64,000 nt of DNA from Dyella japonica A8 (GCF_000725385.1 NZ_CP008884.1:3658001-3722000); one strand, 5' to 3'. Counted from the first letter of the stretch, positions 40,224 to 49,906 are shown. Program-made: numbers and translations. The notes: a model not told the origin generated them from the letters alone.

Positions 40224-41382
40224 CGCCACCACCGCCGCACCTACGCGAACGCCCAAACTGGGGCGTGCGGTGCGCATCGGCCTGGCCGTGGCCGTGCTCG
40301 CCACCATCGCCGGCATGTCGGTGCGTGCCTATGACTATCACCGCGTGGCCAAGTGGACCGACGCGCAGATCACGCCCAGCGTGCAGGTCGTTACGCCCGA
40401 GAACAGTGGCGGCGTCCATGGCCTGACCTTGCCGGGCCATCTGGATGCCTGGATCAGCGCGCCCATCCATGCGCGCGTCAGCGGTTATCTCAAGAGCTGG
40501 AGCCGCGACATCGGCAGCCAGGTCAACGCCGGCCAGTCGCTGGCGGAGATCGATACGCCGGAACTCGACCAGCAGTTCGAGCAGGCCAAGGCAAACCTGG
40601 CCCGCGCCCAGGCCAACGCGCGTCTTGCCGTGCTGACCGACAAGCGCTGGAAAAACCTGCTCACCTCCAATTCGGTGTCGAAGCAGGAAGCCGACGAAAA
40701 GGCCGGCGAAGCCGAAGCCGCGCAGGCCAACGTGCTGGCCGCCCAGGCCGATGTGGACCGCATCGCGGCGCTCGAAGCCTTCAAGCACATCGCCGCGCCG
40801 TTTGCAGGCACGGTCACCGCGCGCAATACCGACATCGGCGACCTGATCAGCGCCAACAGCGACAGCACGCCCGCACTGTTCACCGTGTCCGACACCAGTC
40901 GCATGCGGCTGTATGTGCAGGTACCGCAGGGTTATGCCGATGCCATCAAGCAGGACATGAGTGTGCAGTTGGACGTGCCCGATCATCCGGGTGAGCAATT
41001 CACTGGCCGCCTGATCGGCAACTCGGGCGCGGTGAGCCAGACCACCGGCTCGTTGCTGGCTCAGTTCGAAGTGGACAACCCGAAGGGTGACCTGCTGCCC
41101 GGCGCGTATGCGGAGGTGCACATCCCCATGACGGGCAACAGCCAGACGCTTACGGTGCCGGCGACGACGCTGATTTTCCGCGCGCAGGGTCCGCAGGTGG
41201 CCGTGGTGGGCGCCGACAACAAGGTGGCGCTGCGCGATGTGCATATCGCCATGGACCTTGGCGACCACCTGCGCATCGACAAGGGCCTCCAGCCCGGTGA
41301 TCGCGTGATCAACCATCCGTCCGATTCGCTGGCGCAGGGCGATCTCGTGCAGGTCGCGCGCGCCGATGCCCGGCAGGAGTGA
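40213..41382 (+). CDS. RND periplasmic adaptor (membrane fusion protein)
   Basis: 389 residues. N-terminal membrane anchor (about 19-38), barrel-sandwich hybrid with APIHARVSGYLKSWSRDIG and the matching FAGTVTARNTDIGDLI, alpha-hairpin coiled coil between (about 115-185), then beta-barrel and membrane-proximal domains. It bridges the pump and the outer-membrane channel. GGGAGAA lies 7 nt before the start; the gene overlaps the permease by 11 bp. Confidence 0.93.
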   Translation: MSHDATTAAPTRTPKLGRAVRIGLAVAVLATIAGMSVRAYDYHRVAKWTDAQITPSVQVVTPENSGGVHGLTLPGHLDAWISAPIHARVSGYLKSWSRDIGSQVNAGQSLAEIDTPELDQQFEQAKANLARAQANARLAVLTDKRWKNLLTSNSVSKQEADEKAGEAEAAQANVLAAQADVDRIAALEAFKHIAAPFAGTVTARNTDIGDLISANSDSTPALFTVSDTSRMRLYVQVPQGYADAIKQDMSVQLDVPDHPGEQFTGRLIGNSGAVSQTTGSLLAQFEVDNPKGDLLPGAYAEVHIPMTGNSQTLTVPATTLIFRAQGPQVAVVGADNKVALRDVHIAMDLGDHLRIDKGLQPGDRVINHPSDSLAQGDLVQVARADARQE

Positions 41383-41386
41383 AGCG

Positions 41387-42871
41387 ATGACACGCCATCT
41401 ACCCATCCTGCGCCGGTGGCTGCCGCTCGCCCTGGTCGCCATGCTGCCGGCGTGCTCGCTGGCGCCCGCGTACAAAACGCCGGACGTGGGAGCCGTGCCC
41501 GACAGCTACGCGGGCCAGACCGCGGATGGCCTGTGGTCGCCCGCGCACCCGGCGGACATGGCCTCGCGCGGACCGTGGTGGTCTGTCTATGCCAATCCGG
41601 AACTGGACACGCTGGAGAAGCAGCTCGACGCATCCAATCCCAGCCTTGCGGTCGCGCTGGCCCGCTATGACGCGGCGCGCGCGCTGCTTGGCGAAGCGCG
41701 CTCCGACCTGTATCCCACGCTGGGTGTCGGCGCTTCCGCCACGCGCAATCGCCAGTCGGACAATCGTCCCTTGCGTGGCAGCAACCAGCCCAACGAATAC
41801 AGCGCGGATACCTTCGGCGTCGGGCTGGGCTACGAGCTGGATCTGTGGGGCCGCGTGCGCAATGAAGTCGCCGCCGGCAAGGCCAATGCCGCGGCAGCGC
41901 AAGCCGACCTCGCTTCGGTGAAGCTGAGCCTGGAGGCGCAGCTGGCCGATCTGTACATCACCCTGCGCGGTTACGACGTACAGGAGCGCATCCTCAAGGA
42001 CTCGCTGGATGCCTACCAGCAGGGTCTGGACATGACCGAGCGCCGCTTCGAGGGCGGCATTGCCTCGGGGCTCGACGTGAGTCGCGCCAAGACACAGCTG
42101 TCCGATGCACAGGCGCAGGTGTCCGAAGTGGTAGCACAGCGTGCATTGACCGAGCACGCCATCGCCACGCTGGTCGGCCAGTCGGCGTCCCGTTTCTCCC
42201 TGCCCGCCGACAACGCACCGATGAACGTGCCCGCGATTCCGTTGGGCGTGCCGTCGCAATTGCTGGAGCGCCGCCCCGACATCGCTGCCGCCGAACGCCG
42301 CGTGTTCGCCGCCAATGCGGACATCGGCGTGGCGCGCGCGGCGTTCTTTCCGCGCCTGAGCCTGTCGGGCATTTTCGGCTTCCAGGACACCGGCATGGGC
42401 AGCCTGCTCAGCGCCGGCAATCGCTACTGGGCGCTGGGCCCCGACCTGGCCATGAGCTTGTTCGATGGCGGCCTGCGTCACGCCAAAGTGCAGGCGGCAC
42501 AGGCGAATCTCGACGCGTCGGCGGGCTTATACCGTGGCATCGTGCTGAACGCGTTCCAGCAGGTGGAAGACAATCTCACGCTGCTGCAACAACTCGGCAA
42601 GGAAGCGCATCAGCAGGATGATGCCGCGAGCGCGGCGCACGATTCGCAGACCATCGCCACCAATCGCTATCGTGAAGGCGCGGTGAATTATCTCGACGTG
42701 GTGAGTGCGCAGACGGCCGCCTTGCAGGCGGAGCGCAGTGCCGAACAGGTGCGTACGCGACGCTTGCAAGCCAGCGTGGATCTGATCCGTGCCCTGGGCG
42801 GCGGTTGGGACACAGCCCAGCTGTCGACCACTGGCAATGCAGTGGCCGACAGCACAACCCAGGCCCGCTGA
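41387..42871 (+). CDS. outer-membrane efflux channel (NodT/OprM family)
   Basis: 494 residues. Lipoprotein leader with lipobox (ALVAMLPACSLAP), then the duplicated outer-membrane efflux protein repeat, with YELDLWGRVRNEVAAGKA and LLERRPDIAAAERRV being diagnostic of the NodT family. Forms the TolC-like trimeric duct. AGGAGT lies before the ATG, 4 bp after the adaptor stop. Confidence 0.93.
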   Translation: MTRHLPILRRWLPLALVAMLPACSLAPAYKTPDVGAVPDSYAGQTADGLWSPAHPADMASRGPWWSVYANPELDTLEKQLDASNPSLAVALARYDAARALLGEARSDLYPTLGVGASATRNRQSDNRPLRGSNQPNEYSADTFGVGLGYELDLWGRVRNEVAAGKANAAAAQADLASVKLSLEAQLADLYITLRGYDVQERILKDSLDAYQQGLDMTERRFEGGIASGLDVSRAKTQLSDAQAQVSEVVAQRALTEHAIATLVGQSASRFSLPADNAPMNVPAIPLGVPSQLLERRPDIAAAERRVFAANADIGVARAAFFPRLSLSGIFGFQDTGMGSLLSAGNRYWALGPDLAMSLFDGGLRHAKVQAAQANLDASAGLYRGIVLNAFQQVEDNLTLLQQLGKEAHQQDDAASAAHDSQTIATNRYREGAVNYLDVVSAQTAALQAERSAEQVRTRRLQASVDLIRALGGGWDTAQLSTTGNAVADSTTQAR

Positions 42872-42971
42872 CGCGACGGTACCTACGCCATCGCGACCGC
42901 CCGGGGACCTCAGGAGCCCCTCATGAGGAGAGGGAGGGGAGGCACAAGGGGCTCCTTGATGACGAACGGCG

Positions 42972-44486
42972 CTATGCCGCCCGCCGCACGCCTTCCACGC
43001 GCTGGTTGAGCTGGTGCCAGTCCACCACCAGCTCGCAGCCGCGCGCCGAGGCATTCCTGCCCCATTCGCGCAGCAGTTCCAGACACGCCTGATCGACGTG
43101 GTTAAGACGATTCACGTCCAGTTGCACGCGCGTGTTCGGCGGCACGCGTTCGAGCGTGCGTGCAACCGTGGGCACGCGCAGGAAGGTCGCGGAACCTTCC
43201 AGCCGCAGCGACGCCGAGCCCGGTTCATCGTGATGATCCAGGCCCACCTTCAGGCGCGCGGAATGCAACGCCAGGCGGAACAACGACAACGCGAAACCGA
43301 TCAACACGCCGGCCAGCAGGTCGGTGGCGACGATGGCGACCGTGGTGGCCACGTAGATCCACGCGGTGCCCTTGCCGTACTGCGCGAGCGACTTCACTTG
43401 CTTGAAGTTCACCATCTTGATGCCGGTGTAGACCAGGATGCCGGCCAGGCACGCCACCGGCGTCATGCGCATCAGCCACGGCAGCAGCGACGCGAACACC
43501 AGTAGCCACGCGCCGTGCAGGATGGTCGCCATGCGCGTGGCCGAACCGGCCTGCACGTTGGCGGCGCTGCGCACGATCACGCCGGTCATCGGCAACGCGC
43601 CGAACAGGCCACAGATGGCGTTGCCGACGCCCTGCGCGGTGAGCTCGCGGTCGTAGTTGGTGCGGGCGCCGTCGTGCATGCGATCCACGGCAGCGGCGGA
43701 CAACAGCGTCTCGGCACTGGCGATGAAGGCAAACGTGAGTGCCGCGATCAGCAGCGAAGGCTCGAGCAGCCCCGCCAGGCTGCCGAAGCTCGGCAGTGAC
43801 ACGGCAGACAGCAGGTTGGACGGTACGTCCACCGTCTTCACCGACAAGCCGGCGAACTGCACGATAGCCGTCAACGCGACCACGGCAAGCAACGCACCCG
43901 GTACGAAACGCAGTTTGGCCGGACGCCGTTTTTCCCAGCCGAGCATGATGGCCATCGTGCCCAGGCCCACGGCCAAGGCCGTCATGCTGCCTGCATCGCC
44001 CTGCACCGCATCGATCACCGCGCCGGGAAGCGCGGCGAAGTTCTCCAGGCCACGCGCTTTCGGCAAGGCATCCATCAGCACATGCATCTGCGAGGCGACG
44101 ATCAACACGCCAATCCCTGACAACATGCCCGCCACCACCGCGGGCGAGCACATGCGGAACCACACGCCCACGCGGCACAAGCCCGCGGCGACCTGGATCA
44201 GGCCGGCAAGCAGCACCACCGGGCCCAGCGCCATCACGCCATGCTCGCGCACCAGCTCGAACACCAGCACGGCAAGACCTGCAGCCGGGCCACTGACCTG
44301 CAGCGGTGAACCCGCGAACACGCCCACCACCATACCGCCCACGATGCCCGTAATCAGGCCGGCTGCCGGCGGCATGCCCGAGGCGATGGCAATGCCCATG
44401 CACAAGGGCAAAGCCACCAGGAACACCACCACGGAACCGAGCAGGTCACGCCCAAAGAGGCCCTGCTTGAAGTAATTGCTCATCAC
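42972..44486 (-). CDS. SulP-family anion transporter with STAS domain
   Basis: 504 residues: about 10-12 membrane segments with the SulP sequences FLVALPLCMGIAIASGMPP and GLFGALPMTGVIVRSAANV, then a C-terminal STAS domain (about 405-500, LDVNRLNHVDQACLELL). SulP proteins carry sulfate, bicarbonate or dicarboxylates. It lies 11 bp downstream of a carbonic anhydrase gene on the same strand, which favours bicarbonate. The start is GTG at 44486 (AGGA 8 nt upstream) or ATG at 44483. Confidence 0.88.
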   Translation of the reverse strand: MMSNYFKQGLFGRDLLGSVVVFLVALPLCMGIAIASGMPPAAGLITGIVGGMVVGVFAGSPLQVSGPAAGLAVLVFELVREHGVMALGPVVLLAGLIQVAAGLCRVGVWFRMCSPAVVAGMLSGIGVLIVASQMHVLMDALPKARGLENFAALPGAVIDAVQGDAGSMTALAVGLGTMAIMLGWEKRRPAKLRFVPGALLAVVALTAIVQFAGLSVKTVDVPSNLLSAVSLPSFGSLAGLLEPSLLIAALTFAFIASAETLLSAAAVDRMHDGARTNYDRELTAQGVGNAICGLFGALPMTGVIVRSAANVQAGSATRMATILHGAWLLVFASLLPWLMRMTPVACLAGILVYTGIKMVNFKQVKSLAQYGKGTAWIYVATTVAIVATDLLAGVLIGFALSLFRLALHSARLKVGLDHHDEPGSASLRLEGSATFLRVPTVARTLERVPPNTRVQLDVNRLNHVDQACLELLREWGRNASARGCELVVDWHQLNQRVEGVRRAA

Positions 44487-44497
44487 AACGGCGATCC

Positions 44498-45181
44498 TCA
44501 GGCTGCCGACGCCGCTGGCATCGAGAAGCGTGCGTGAGGCGTCGCCTCAGGTACGTCCACCCTGCCCGGCTCGATCTGCACGAAGCGCCCCTGTTGCGCA
44601 TCGAACGCTTTCAGCTCCGCATGCGCGATGTCGTACACCCAGCCATGGATGCGCAACTGTCCGCTCGCCATGGCAGCCGCCACGGCGGGCAAGGTGCGCA
44701 GGTGCTCCAGCTGGCCGACGACGTTCTCCTCGGTCAGGTGGCGCAGGCTTTCCGGGCCATGCAGGCCAGGGCCGTTCTGCTCGACGACGTAGCGCGCCAC
44801 GTCGGCGTGTTTCATCCACGCACCCACCGAGGGCATGTCCTGCACCAGTTCGGGATATTGCAGCGCCTTCATCGCGCCGCAGTCGGAATGGCCGCAGATC
44901 ACGATATGGCTGACCTTGAGCACCTTCACCGCGTACTCGATCGCTGCTACCACACCGCTCACGTGCTGCGCGTACGGCGGCACGATGTTGCCGATGTTGC
45001 GATAGACGAACAGCTCGCCAGGCTGGGCGGAAAACATCAGCTCGGGCATCACGCGCGAATCGGCGCACGTGATGAACATGGTGCTCGGGCTCTGGCCCGA
45101 GGCGAGCTTGCGAAACACCTCGCGCTGGGCCGGAAAGACCTCGTTGCGGAACTGCTCGAAACCTTCGATCAAACGCTTCAT
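44498..45181 (-). CDS. beta-carbonic anhydrase
   Basis: Interconverts CO2 and bicarbonate. 227 residues. Zinc ligands Cys39, His98 and Cys101, with the Asp41/Arg43 dyad in CADSRV and the CGHSDCGAM motif. E. coli Can has the same layout. Together with the downstream SulP gene it likely forms a bicarbonate supply module. The start at 45181 (MKRLIEGFEQFRNEVFP) fits the family. Confidence 0.94.
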   Translation of the reverse strand: MKRLIEGFEQFRNEVFPAQREVFRKLASGQSPSTMFITCADSRVMPELMFSAQPGELFVYRNIGNIVPPYAQHVSGVVAAIEYAVKVLKVSHIVICGHSDCGAMKALQYPELVQDMPSVGAWMKHADVARYVVEQNGPGLHGPESLRHLTEENVVGQLEHLRTLPAVAAAMASGQLRIHGWVYDIAHAELKAFDAQQGRFVQIEPGRVDVPEATPHARFSMPAASAA

Positions 45182-45396
45182 GCGACATACTCCAGACAAA
45201 AAGAGGGTTCGACGCCCACGGCGCGGTGCGCGCCGGACACGGGGCGTACGGGGAATAAGGAACAGATGGCCAGGCCACGCGCAGACGCGCATGACGCGCC
45301 GCTTACGCGGCGGTCAGATCACTGACGGGACCATCGGGGCGACATGCCGACAAGGCACGCGCGCACGGGAACGCTTACCGCAGCAGCGGCAGCGGA

Positions 45397-45750
45397 TCAG
45401 ACGGCTTCGGGCGGGCGCAGCAGCCGCGCGGGATCGTGCACGCCAACGTCGTAGGACACGGACGCGGGTGCCTGCGTGGGCATGGGCGCCCACAGATAAG
45501 CAACGTCGAACGGATGGAGGATGTCGTCCATACCGCCGTTCGTGCTGTTGTCCTCCGGGGAAGACGCGTCCTGGCCATCGGCCGCCGTGTCGGCGACGTC
45601 GTCAGCCGCGACCAGGGTCGCCACCGCCTTGCCGTCCGCCGATGCGGACGACGTCTGCACCGTGCGCACCGGCGTGCCGACCAGCAGAAGCAGGCCGAAC
45701 AGACACGCCAGGAACATGGCGAAACGAGAGCGGAGGAGACGCGAAGTCAT
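45397..45750 (-). CDS. small exported or membrane-anchored protein
   Basis: 117 residues, not recognised. An N-terminal signal or anchor (about 10-28, FAMFLACLFGLLLLVGTPV) is followed by a low-complexity acidic Ala/Asp/Ser-rich segment and a short conserved-looking tail (DVAYLWAPMPTQAPASV). No conserved catalytic residues. Lies 215 bp before the carbonic anhydrase gene. Coding status is probable rather than certain. Confidence 0.55.
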   Translation of the reverse strand: MTSRLLRSRFAMFLACLFGLLLLVGTPVRTVQTSSASADGKAVATLVAADDVADTAADGQDASSPEDNSTNGGMDDILHPFDVAYLWAPMPTQAPASVSYDVGVHDPARLLRPPEAV

Positions 45751-45884
45751 GTGTCGACGTTATCGGAAAGCACATGACGGTCGCAAGAGTTTGCGCAAGA
45801 TCAATAGCGAATCATCAGAAAAATGCCAGCAACGATTCATGTTCGCGACGCGGCGTTCACCAAGAACGCCGCGCGCTGAAAAGC

Positions 45885-45911
45885 AAAACGGCGGGCTAAG
45901 CCCGCCGTTTT
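45885..45911. terminator. bidirectional rho-independent terminator
   Basis: AAAACGGCGGG, 5-nt loop, CCCGCCGTTTT. It ends the porin transcript on the minus strand; 49 bp beyond the stop. Confidence 0.9.
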
Positions 45912-45959
45912 TCCGTCCTTGGGTCGAACTCCCTTGCGATAGCCGTACCGCCTATCCGC

Positions 45960-47618
45960 TTAGAACGGGTAGTAACGGAAGGAGGTGAAGAACATGTTCT
46001 CGGTGGCCTTCGGCGAAGCGGCACCGTTGACGAGCACGCCGTTGACCAGACCCTGGCCAGCGAACGACTCACGCTTGGTGTACGAGTACTGCGCGCCGAA
46101 CTGCATCTTGCCGAACTTGCCCTGGTAGAACTTCCACCAGAAGCCGGCGGTGCCCTGCCAGATGTCCTTGGTGTTGCCCACGCAGTTGGTCGAACCTTCG
46201 ATGTCGCAACCGCTGTTGTTGTAAGCCGGGTTGCCGTAACCGAGAGCCACGGTGCCCTTGTTCCAGGCGGTGAAGTCCTTCTTGCTCTCCGACTCACGGC
46301 CGCCGAACAGATAGACGTCCACATCGGAGTTGGCGTGCCAGGTCAGACCGGTCAGCAGCATGTTCTCCTTGATCGGAGCCAGGTTGCCGTTCGGGCTGAA
46401 GGTCGCGTCGGGCAGCTGGGTGCTGCCGTAACGGCCGATGCCCTTGCCGGTCATGCCGGAGAACTGCCAGTCGAGGGTCTTCTCGATAAGCGGCAGCACC
46501 ACGCCAAGGCCAACGCCGCCACCCCAGGTGTCGTGGTTCTGGCCGTTGTAGCGGTTGTAGAAGGAACGGCCGAGGCCGAACACTTCGTAGTGACCGTAGC
46601 CCGGGTCAGCCGCGAACTTCACGACCACGTCCGGAATGTGGTTGAGCGACAGCGTGTTGACCGAGTCGTAACCCGAGCCACCAGCGATGTTGTAGATGGA
46701 GTACGGACCCGTGGCCGGGAGGGTGCCACCGGCAGCGATGGCCGGAACCGGCGCCTTGGCCTGGTTGCCGTTGAGATAGAACGTGGTCTGCGGGTTCTCC
46801 AGCGAGATACCCAGCCAGTATTCCTTGCCCCAATCCTTGACCAGGCGGATCTGCGGCTGGCGGGCCCAGGTGAAGCCCGGCACGTACTGAGCGTCGATCT
46901 GCGGCGGGGTCAGCTCGGTGCGGGGCAGCATGCCCTTGCTGTTGAGCGTGATCAGCGACCAGTTCTGGCCGGCCAGCAGGTGCAGGCCCGAGGTATCCCA
47001 GTCAGCCGTCATGTAGACGTTGCGGATGCGCGGGTTGAACGAGTTGCTCTCGTTCTGGTTGGCCGTCTGGGCGCCACCGAGGAAGTCGGCCTCGATGTAG
47101 CCGGCCAGGTGGGTGTTCGGATCGACGTCACCCTGGGCGAGCATCGACACGCGGCTCTGGCGCGCGGTCATGCGGAATTCGCTGGTGTGGCCAACCGGCA
47201 CGTTCTTGTACGGAATCGCGTTGTAGTTGCTGGCGATGTCCGCGCCTTCGTTGTGCGAGCGGTAGATCGATTCAGCAGCCAGGAAGCCGCCCAGCGTGAT
47301 GTTCACGCCCTTGTAGGACAGCTTGTCGGACGACTTCTTGACCTGCGCGTCGGTGGCAGCGACCTGCTTCTGCACGTTCTCGACGGCCTGGCCGGTGGAC
47401 ACGTTGATGTCCGACTGCGCGTCCGTGCGCTGCTCAAGCTCGACGACCTTGGCCTGCAGGGCCTGCAGCTGAGCCTTCAGCGCTTCGATTTCAGCGGACT
47501 GGGTCGACTGCGTGGTGGTCTTCGAGGACGACTTCGCCGGGGCCGGATCGGCCATCACGTGGAAGCTGGTAACGCCCAAACCGGCAGCAATGGCCACCGC
47601 GAGCAACTTGGAACGCAT
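45960..47618 (-). CDS. outer-membrane porin with N-terminal coiled coil (DcaP/OprP-like)
   Basis: 552 residues. Signal peptide (1-23), then a trimerising coiled coil (about 40-95, SAEIEALKAQLQALQAKVVE), then a beta-barrel ending in the aromatic-terminated strand SFRYYPF that the Bam machinery recognises. The layout (coiled coil plus barrel with ITLGGFLAAESIYRS) recalls DcaP-type porins. A Pho box lies about 125 bp upstream and the pst operon is next door, so phosphate or organophosphate uptake is likely. GGAGA is 8 nt before the start at 47618; an in-frame ATG at 47633 is less likely. Confidence 0.85.
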   Translation of the reverse strand: MRSKLLAVAIAAGLGVTSFHVMADPAPAKSSSKTTTQSTQSAEIEALKAQLQALQAKVVELEQRTDAQSDINVSTGQAVENVQKQVAATDAQVKKSSDKLSYKGVNITLGGFLAAESIYRSHNEGADIASNYNAIPYKNVPVGHTSEFRMTARQSRVSMLAQGDVDPNTHLAGYIEADFLGGAQTANQNESNSFNPRIRNVYMTADWDTSGLHLLAGQNWSLITLNSKGMLPRTELTPPQIDAQYVPGFTWARQPQIRLVKDWGKEYWLGISLENPQTTFYLNGNQAKAPVPAIAAGGTLPATGPYSIYNIAGGSGYDSVNTLSLNHIPDVVVKFAADPGYGHYEVFGLGRSFYNRYNGQNHDTWGGGVGLGVVLPLIEKTLDWQFSGMTGKGIGRYGSTQLPDATFSPNGNLAPIKENMLLTGLTWHANSDVDVYLFGGRESESKKDFTAWNKGTVALGYGNPAYNNSGCDIEGSTNCVGNTKDIWQGTAGFWWKFYQGKFGKMQFGAQYSYTKRESFAGQGLVNGVLVNGAASPKATENMFFTSFRYYPF

Positions 47619-47742
47619 GGATTTTCTCCGCATGTAGGTAAGAACCACCTGGACCGCCCCCTTTGATCCCTCGATCTCCGGCCGTCCAAGCACGATCGGT
47701 GCGGAGGATGGGCTTTCGGCTTTACCGTTAGATGGACGTTAT

Positions 47743-47760
47743 GTGACAGAACAAAGACAT
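47743..47760 (-). promoter_or_regulatory. Pho box upstream of the porin gene
   Basis: On the minus strand ATGTCTT, TGTT, CTGTCAC. The second half-site is a perfect PhoB half-site and the first matches 5 of 7; spacing is the standard 11 bp. It is followed by ATAA, as in E. coli sites. Predicts PhoB control of the porin. Confidence 0.7.
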
Positions 47761-47840
47761 GCGTTCGCGCACGTACGGAAATGACTTGCTTACAAGTCGC
47801 GTCAGCCAAGGCCTATAGCCACGGCTGCTATGCTTGAACA

Positions 47841-48500
47841 ATGGATAAGCTCAACAACAGCATGGCCGGCCGCATGGCCGAGCGTTTCCGAGGCTTTCTG
47901 CCGGTCATCGTGGACGTTGAAACGGGGGGCTTCGACGCCGAGCGCGATGCCCTGCTGGAGATCGCCGCCGTCATCCTGCGCATGACGCCCGAGGGCTATC
48001 TGCAGCCCATGCCGGCCGTCGCCGCCCACGTTCACCCCTTCCCCGGCGCCAACATCGACCCGCGCGCCCTGGAAATTACCGGGATCGACCCGGACAACCC
48101 GTTGCGCGGGGCCATGGACGAGCGCCTGGCGCTGGACCATGTGTTCAAGCCCATCCGTGATGCCATGCGCGACATGGATTGCCAGCGGGCGATCCTGGTG
48201 GGCCACAACGCCGCGTTCGACCTGGGCTTTCTTAATGCCGCCGTTCGTCGCGTCGGCCACAAGCGCAACCCGTTCCACCCCTTCAGCTGCTTCGACACGG
48301 CCACGCTGAGCGGCCTGGCCTTCGGCCAGACCGTGCTGAGCAAGGCCGTGCAGGCGGCTGGACTGGCCTTCGACACGCGCGAGGCCCACTCCGCCATTTA
48401 TGACGCGGAGCGCACGGCGGAGCTGTTCTGCACCATCATCAACCGGTGGCGCCGGCTGGAAGAGTTCGAGCGGGACCAGATTGGCGTTGAGTCGATGTAA
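47841..48500 (+). CDS. rnt: ribonuclease T
   Basis: 3'-5' exonuclease that trims tRNA CCA ends and stable RNA precursors. 219 residues. DEDD motifs: Asp/Glu in VDVETGGFD, Asp in [10 protein letters not shown], and the final His/Asp in [15 protein letters not shown] (DEDDh type). The conserved basic patch follows [11 protein letters not shown]. Monocistronic, divergent from the porin gene. No clear Shine-Dalgarno. Confidence 0.94.
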   Translation: MDKLNNSMAGRMAERFRGFLPVIVDVETGGFDAERDALLEIAAVILRMTPEGYLQPMPAVAAHVHPFPGANIDPRALEITGIDPDNPLRGAMDERLALDHVFKPIRDAMRDMDCQRAILVGHNAAFDLGFLNAAVRRVGHKRNPFHPFSCFDTATLSGLAFGQTVLSKAVQAAGLAFDTREAHSAIYDAERTAELFCTIINRWRRLEEFERDQIGVESM

Positions 48501-48582
48501 AGGGCCGGGACGGCTCCGCGACAGTTTGGGCGGGCCGGCTTAATCCCTTTTTTATCAGTGCCATATGACAACACCCTGCAGC

Positions 48583-48600
48583 CTGTCATATCGCTGAAAC
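48583..48600 (+). promoter_or_regulatory. Pho box upstream of pstS
   Basis: CTGTCAT, ATCG, CTGAAAC: a perfect first PhoB half-site and a 5-of-7 second, in 11-bp register. It lies 86 bp before the pstS start, a usual position. Predicts induction by phosphate starvation. Confidence 0.75.
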
Positions 48601-48685
48601 ATTGAACTCATTTCATTGCAACACGGCGCGCATGAAATAACGGCGGGCGGGAATCCCCCGAGACCCTTACGCTTAAGGAGCTACC

Positions 48686-49720
48686 GTGTTGATCTCAACC
48701 AAATCTATGACTCGCATCGGCACGGCTGCCGTGTTCGCGACCGCTTCGCTGTTCGCCATGGCCGCCCAGGCCACGGACATCACCGGCGCCGGCTCGAGCT
48801 TCGTCTACCCGGTGCTCTCGAAGTGGTCCGCGGGCTACGCCGAGAAGACCGGCAACAAGCTGAACTACCAGTCCGTCGGCTCGGGCGCCGGCGTGGCGCA
48901 GATCAAGGAAGGCACCATCGACTTCGGCGCCACCGACGCTCCGGTGAAGGCTGAAGACCTCGCACAGTTCGGCCTGGGCCAGTTCCCGGTCGTGGTGGGC
49001 GGCATCGTGCCGGTGGTGAACATTCCGGGCGTGACCGCTGGCCAGATCAAGCTGGACGGCGCCACCCTCGCCGATATCTTCCTCGGCAAGGTCACCATGT
49101 GGAACGATCCCAAGATCGCTTCGCAGAACGCTGGCGTGAACCTGCCGGCCAAGAAGATCACCGTCGTGCATCGCTCGGACGGTTCGGGCACCTCGTTCAA
49201 CTTCACCAACTACCTGTCCAAGGTCAGCCCGGATTGGGCGTCCAAGGTCAAGTTCGGCACGGCCGTCGAGTGGCCGACCGGCGTGGGCGGCAAGGGCAAC
49301 GAAGGCGTGTCGCAGTACGTCAAGCAGATCACCGGTTCGATCGGCTACGTCGAGTACGCCTATGCCGTGAAGAACAAGATCAGCTGGGTGAACCTGAAGA
49401 ACGCTGCCGGCCAGGTTGTCGCGCCGAGCGCCGAAGCCTTCGCCGCCGCCGCCGCCACCGCCGACTGGGGCAGCGCCAAGGACTTCAACGTGATCATGAC
49501 CAACGCCTCCGGTGCGCAGGCGTGGCCGATCACCGCGACCACCTGGGTGGTGATGTACAAGAAGCCGAAGAACGCCGACCACACCAAGGTGGCCTTCGAG
49601 TTCTTCAAGTGGGCACTCGAGAGCGGCCAGAAGGATGCCGCCGCACTCGACTACGTCGCCCTGCCCGACAGCCTGGTCAAGAAGATCGAGGCTTACTGGG
49701 GTACCGAGTACAAGCACTAA
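48686..49720 (+). CDS. pstS: phosphate ABC transporter substrate-binding protein
   Basis: Periplasmic high-affinity phosphate receptor. 344 residues from a GTG start with AAGGAG 5 nt upstream. Signal peptide to about residue 29 (AMAAQATD), then ITGAGSSFVYPVLSKW and the phosphate-binding loops SVGSGAGVAQIKEGTIDFGATD and HRSDGSGTSF (first shortened in the family, here intact). First gene of pstSCAB-phoU. Confidence 0.96.
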   Translation: MLISTKSMTRIGTAAVFATASLFAMAAQATDITGAGSSFVYPVLSKWSAGYAEKTGNKLNYQSVGSGAGVAQIKEGTIDFGATDAPVKAEDLAQFGLGQFPVVVGGIVPVVNIPGVTAGQIKLDGATLADIFLGKVTMWNDPKIASQNAGVNLPAKKITVVHRSDGSGTSFNFTNYLSKVSPDWASKVKFGTAVEWPTGVGGKGNEGVSQYVKQITGSIGYVEYAYAVKNKISWVNLKNAAGQVVAPSAEAFAAAAATADWGSAKDFNVIMTNASGAQAWPITATTWVVMYKKPKNADHTKVAFEFFKWALESGQKDAAALDYVALPDSLVKKIEAYWGTEYKH

Positions 49721-49785
49721 GGCTTTGCGTCTCGCCGGTCATGCTACGGCAACCGGCGGGCTCTATCCTGATGCTTGACCGCACG

Positions 49786-49822
49786 ACAACGGCCGCCCGA
49801 CTAACCTCGGGCGGCCTGTTGT
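49786..49822 (+). terminator. intercistronic hairpin between pstS and pstC
   Basis: A 15-bp stem with one bulged T (GGCCGCCCGA with its complement, flanked by ACAAC/GTTGT) and a 6-nt loop. No U-run, so it more likely stabilises the pstS message or lowers read-through, as known in other pst operons. Confidence 0.6.
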
Positions 49823-49906
49823 TGAAAGGCGCCTGGAACCGGCGCATCGTCCATTGACTCGGCGGCTTGCAACCGCCTGGCCTGAATGCCGAGGAATCCT
49901 CCGCAC

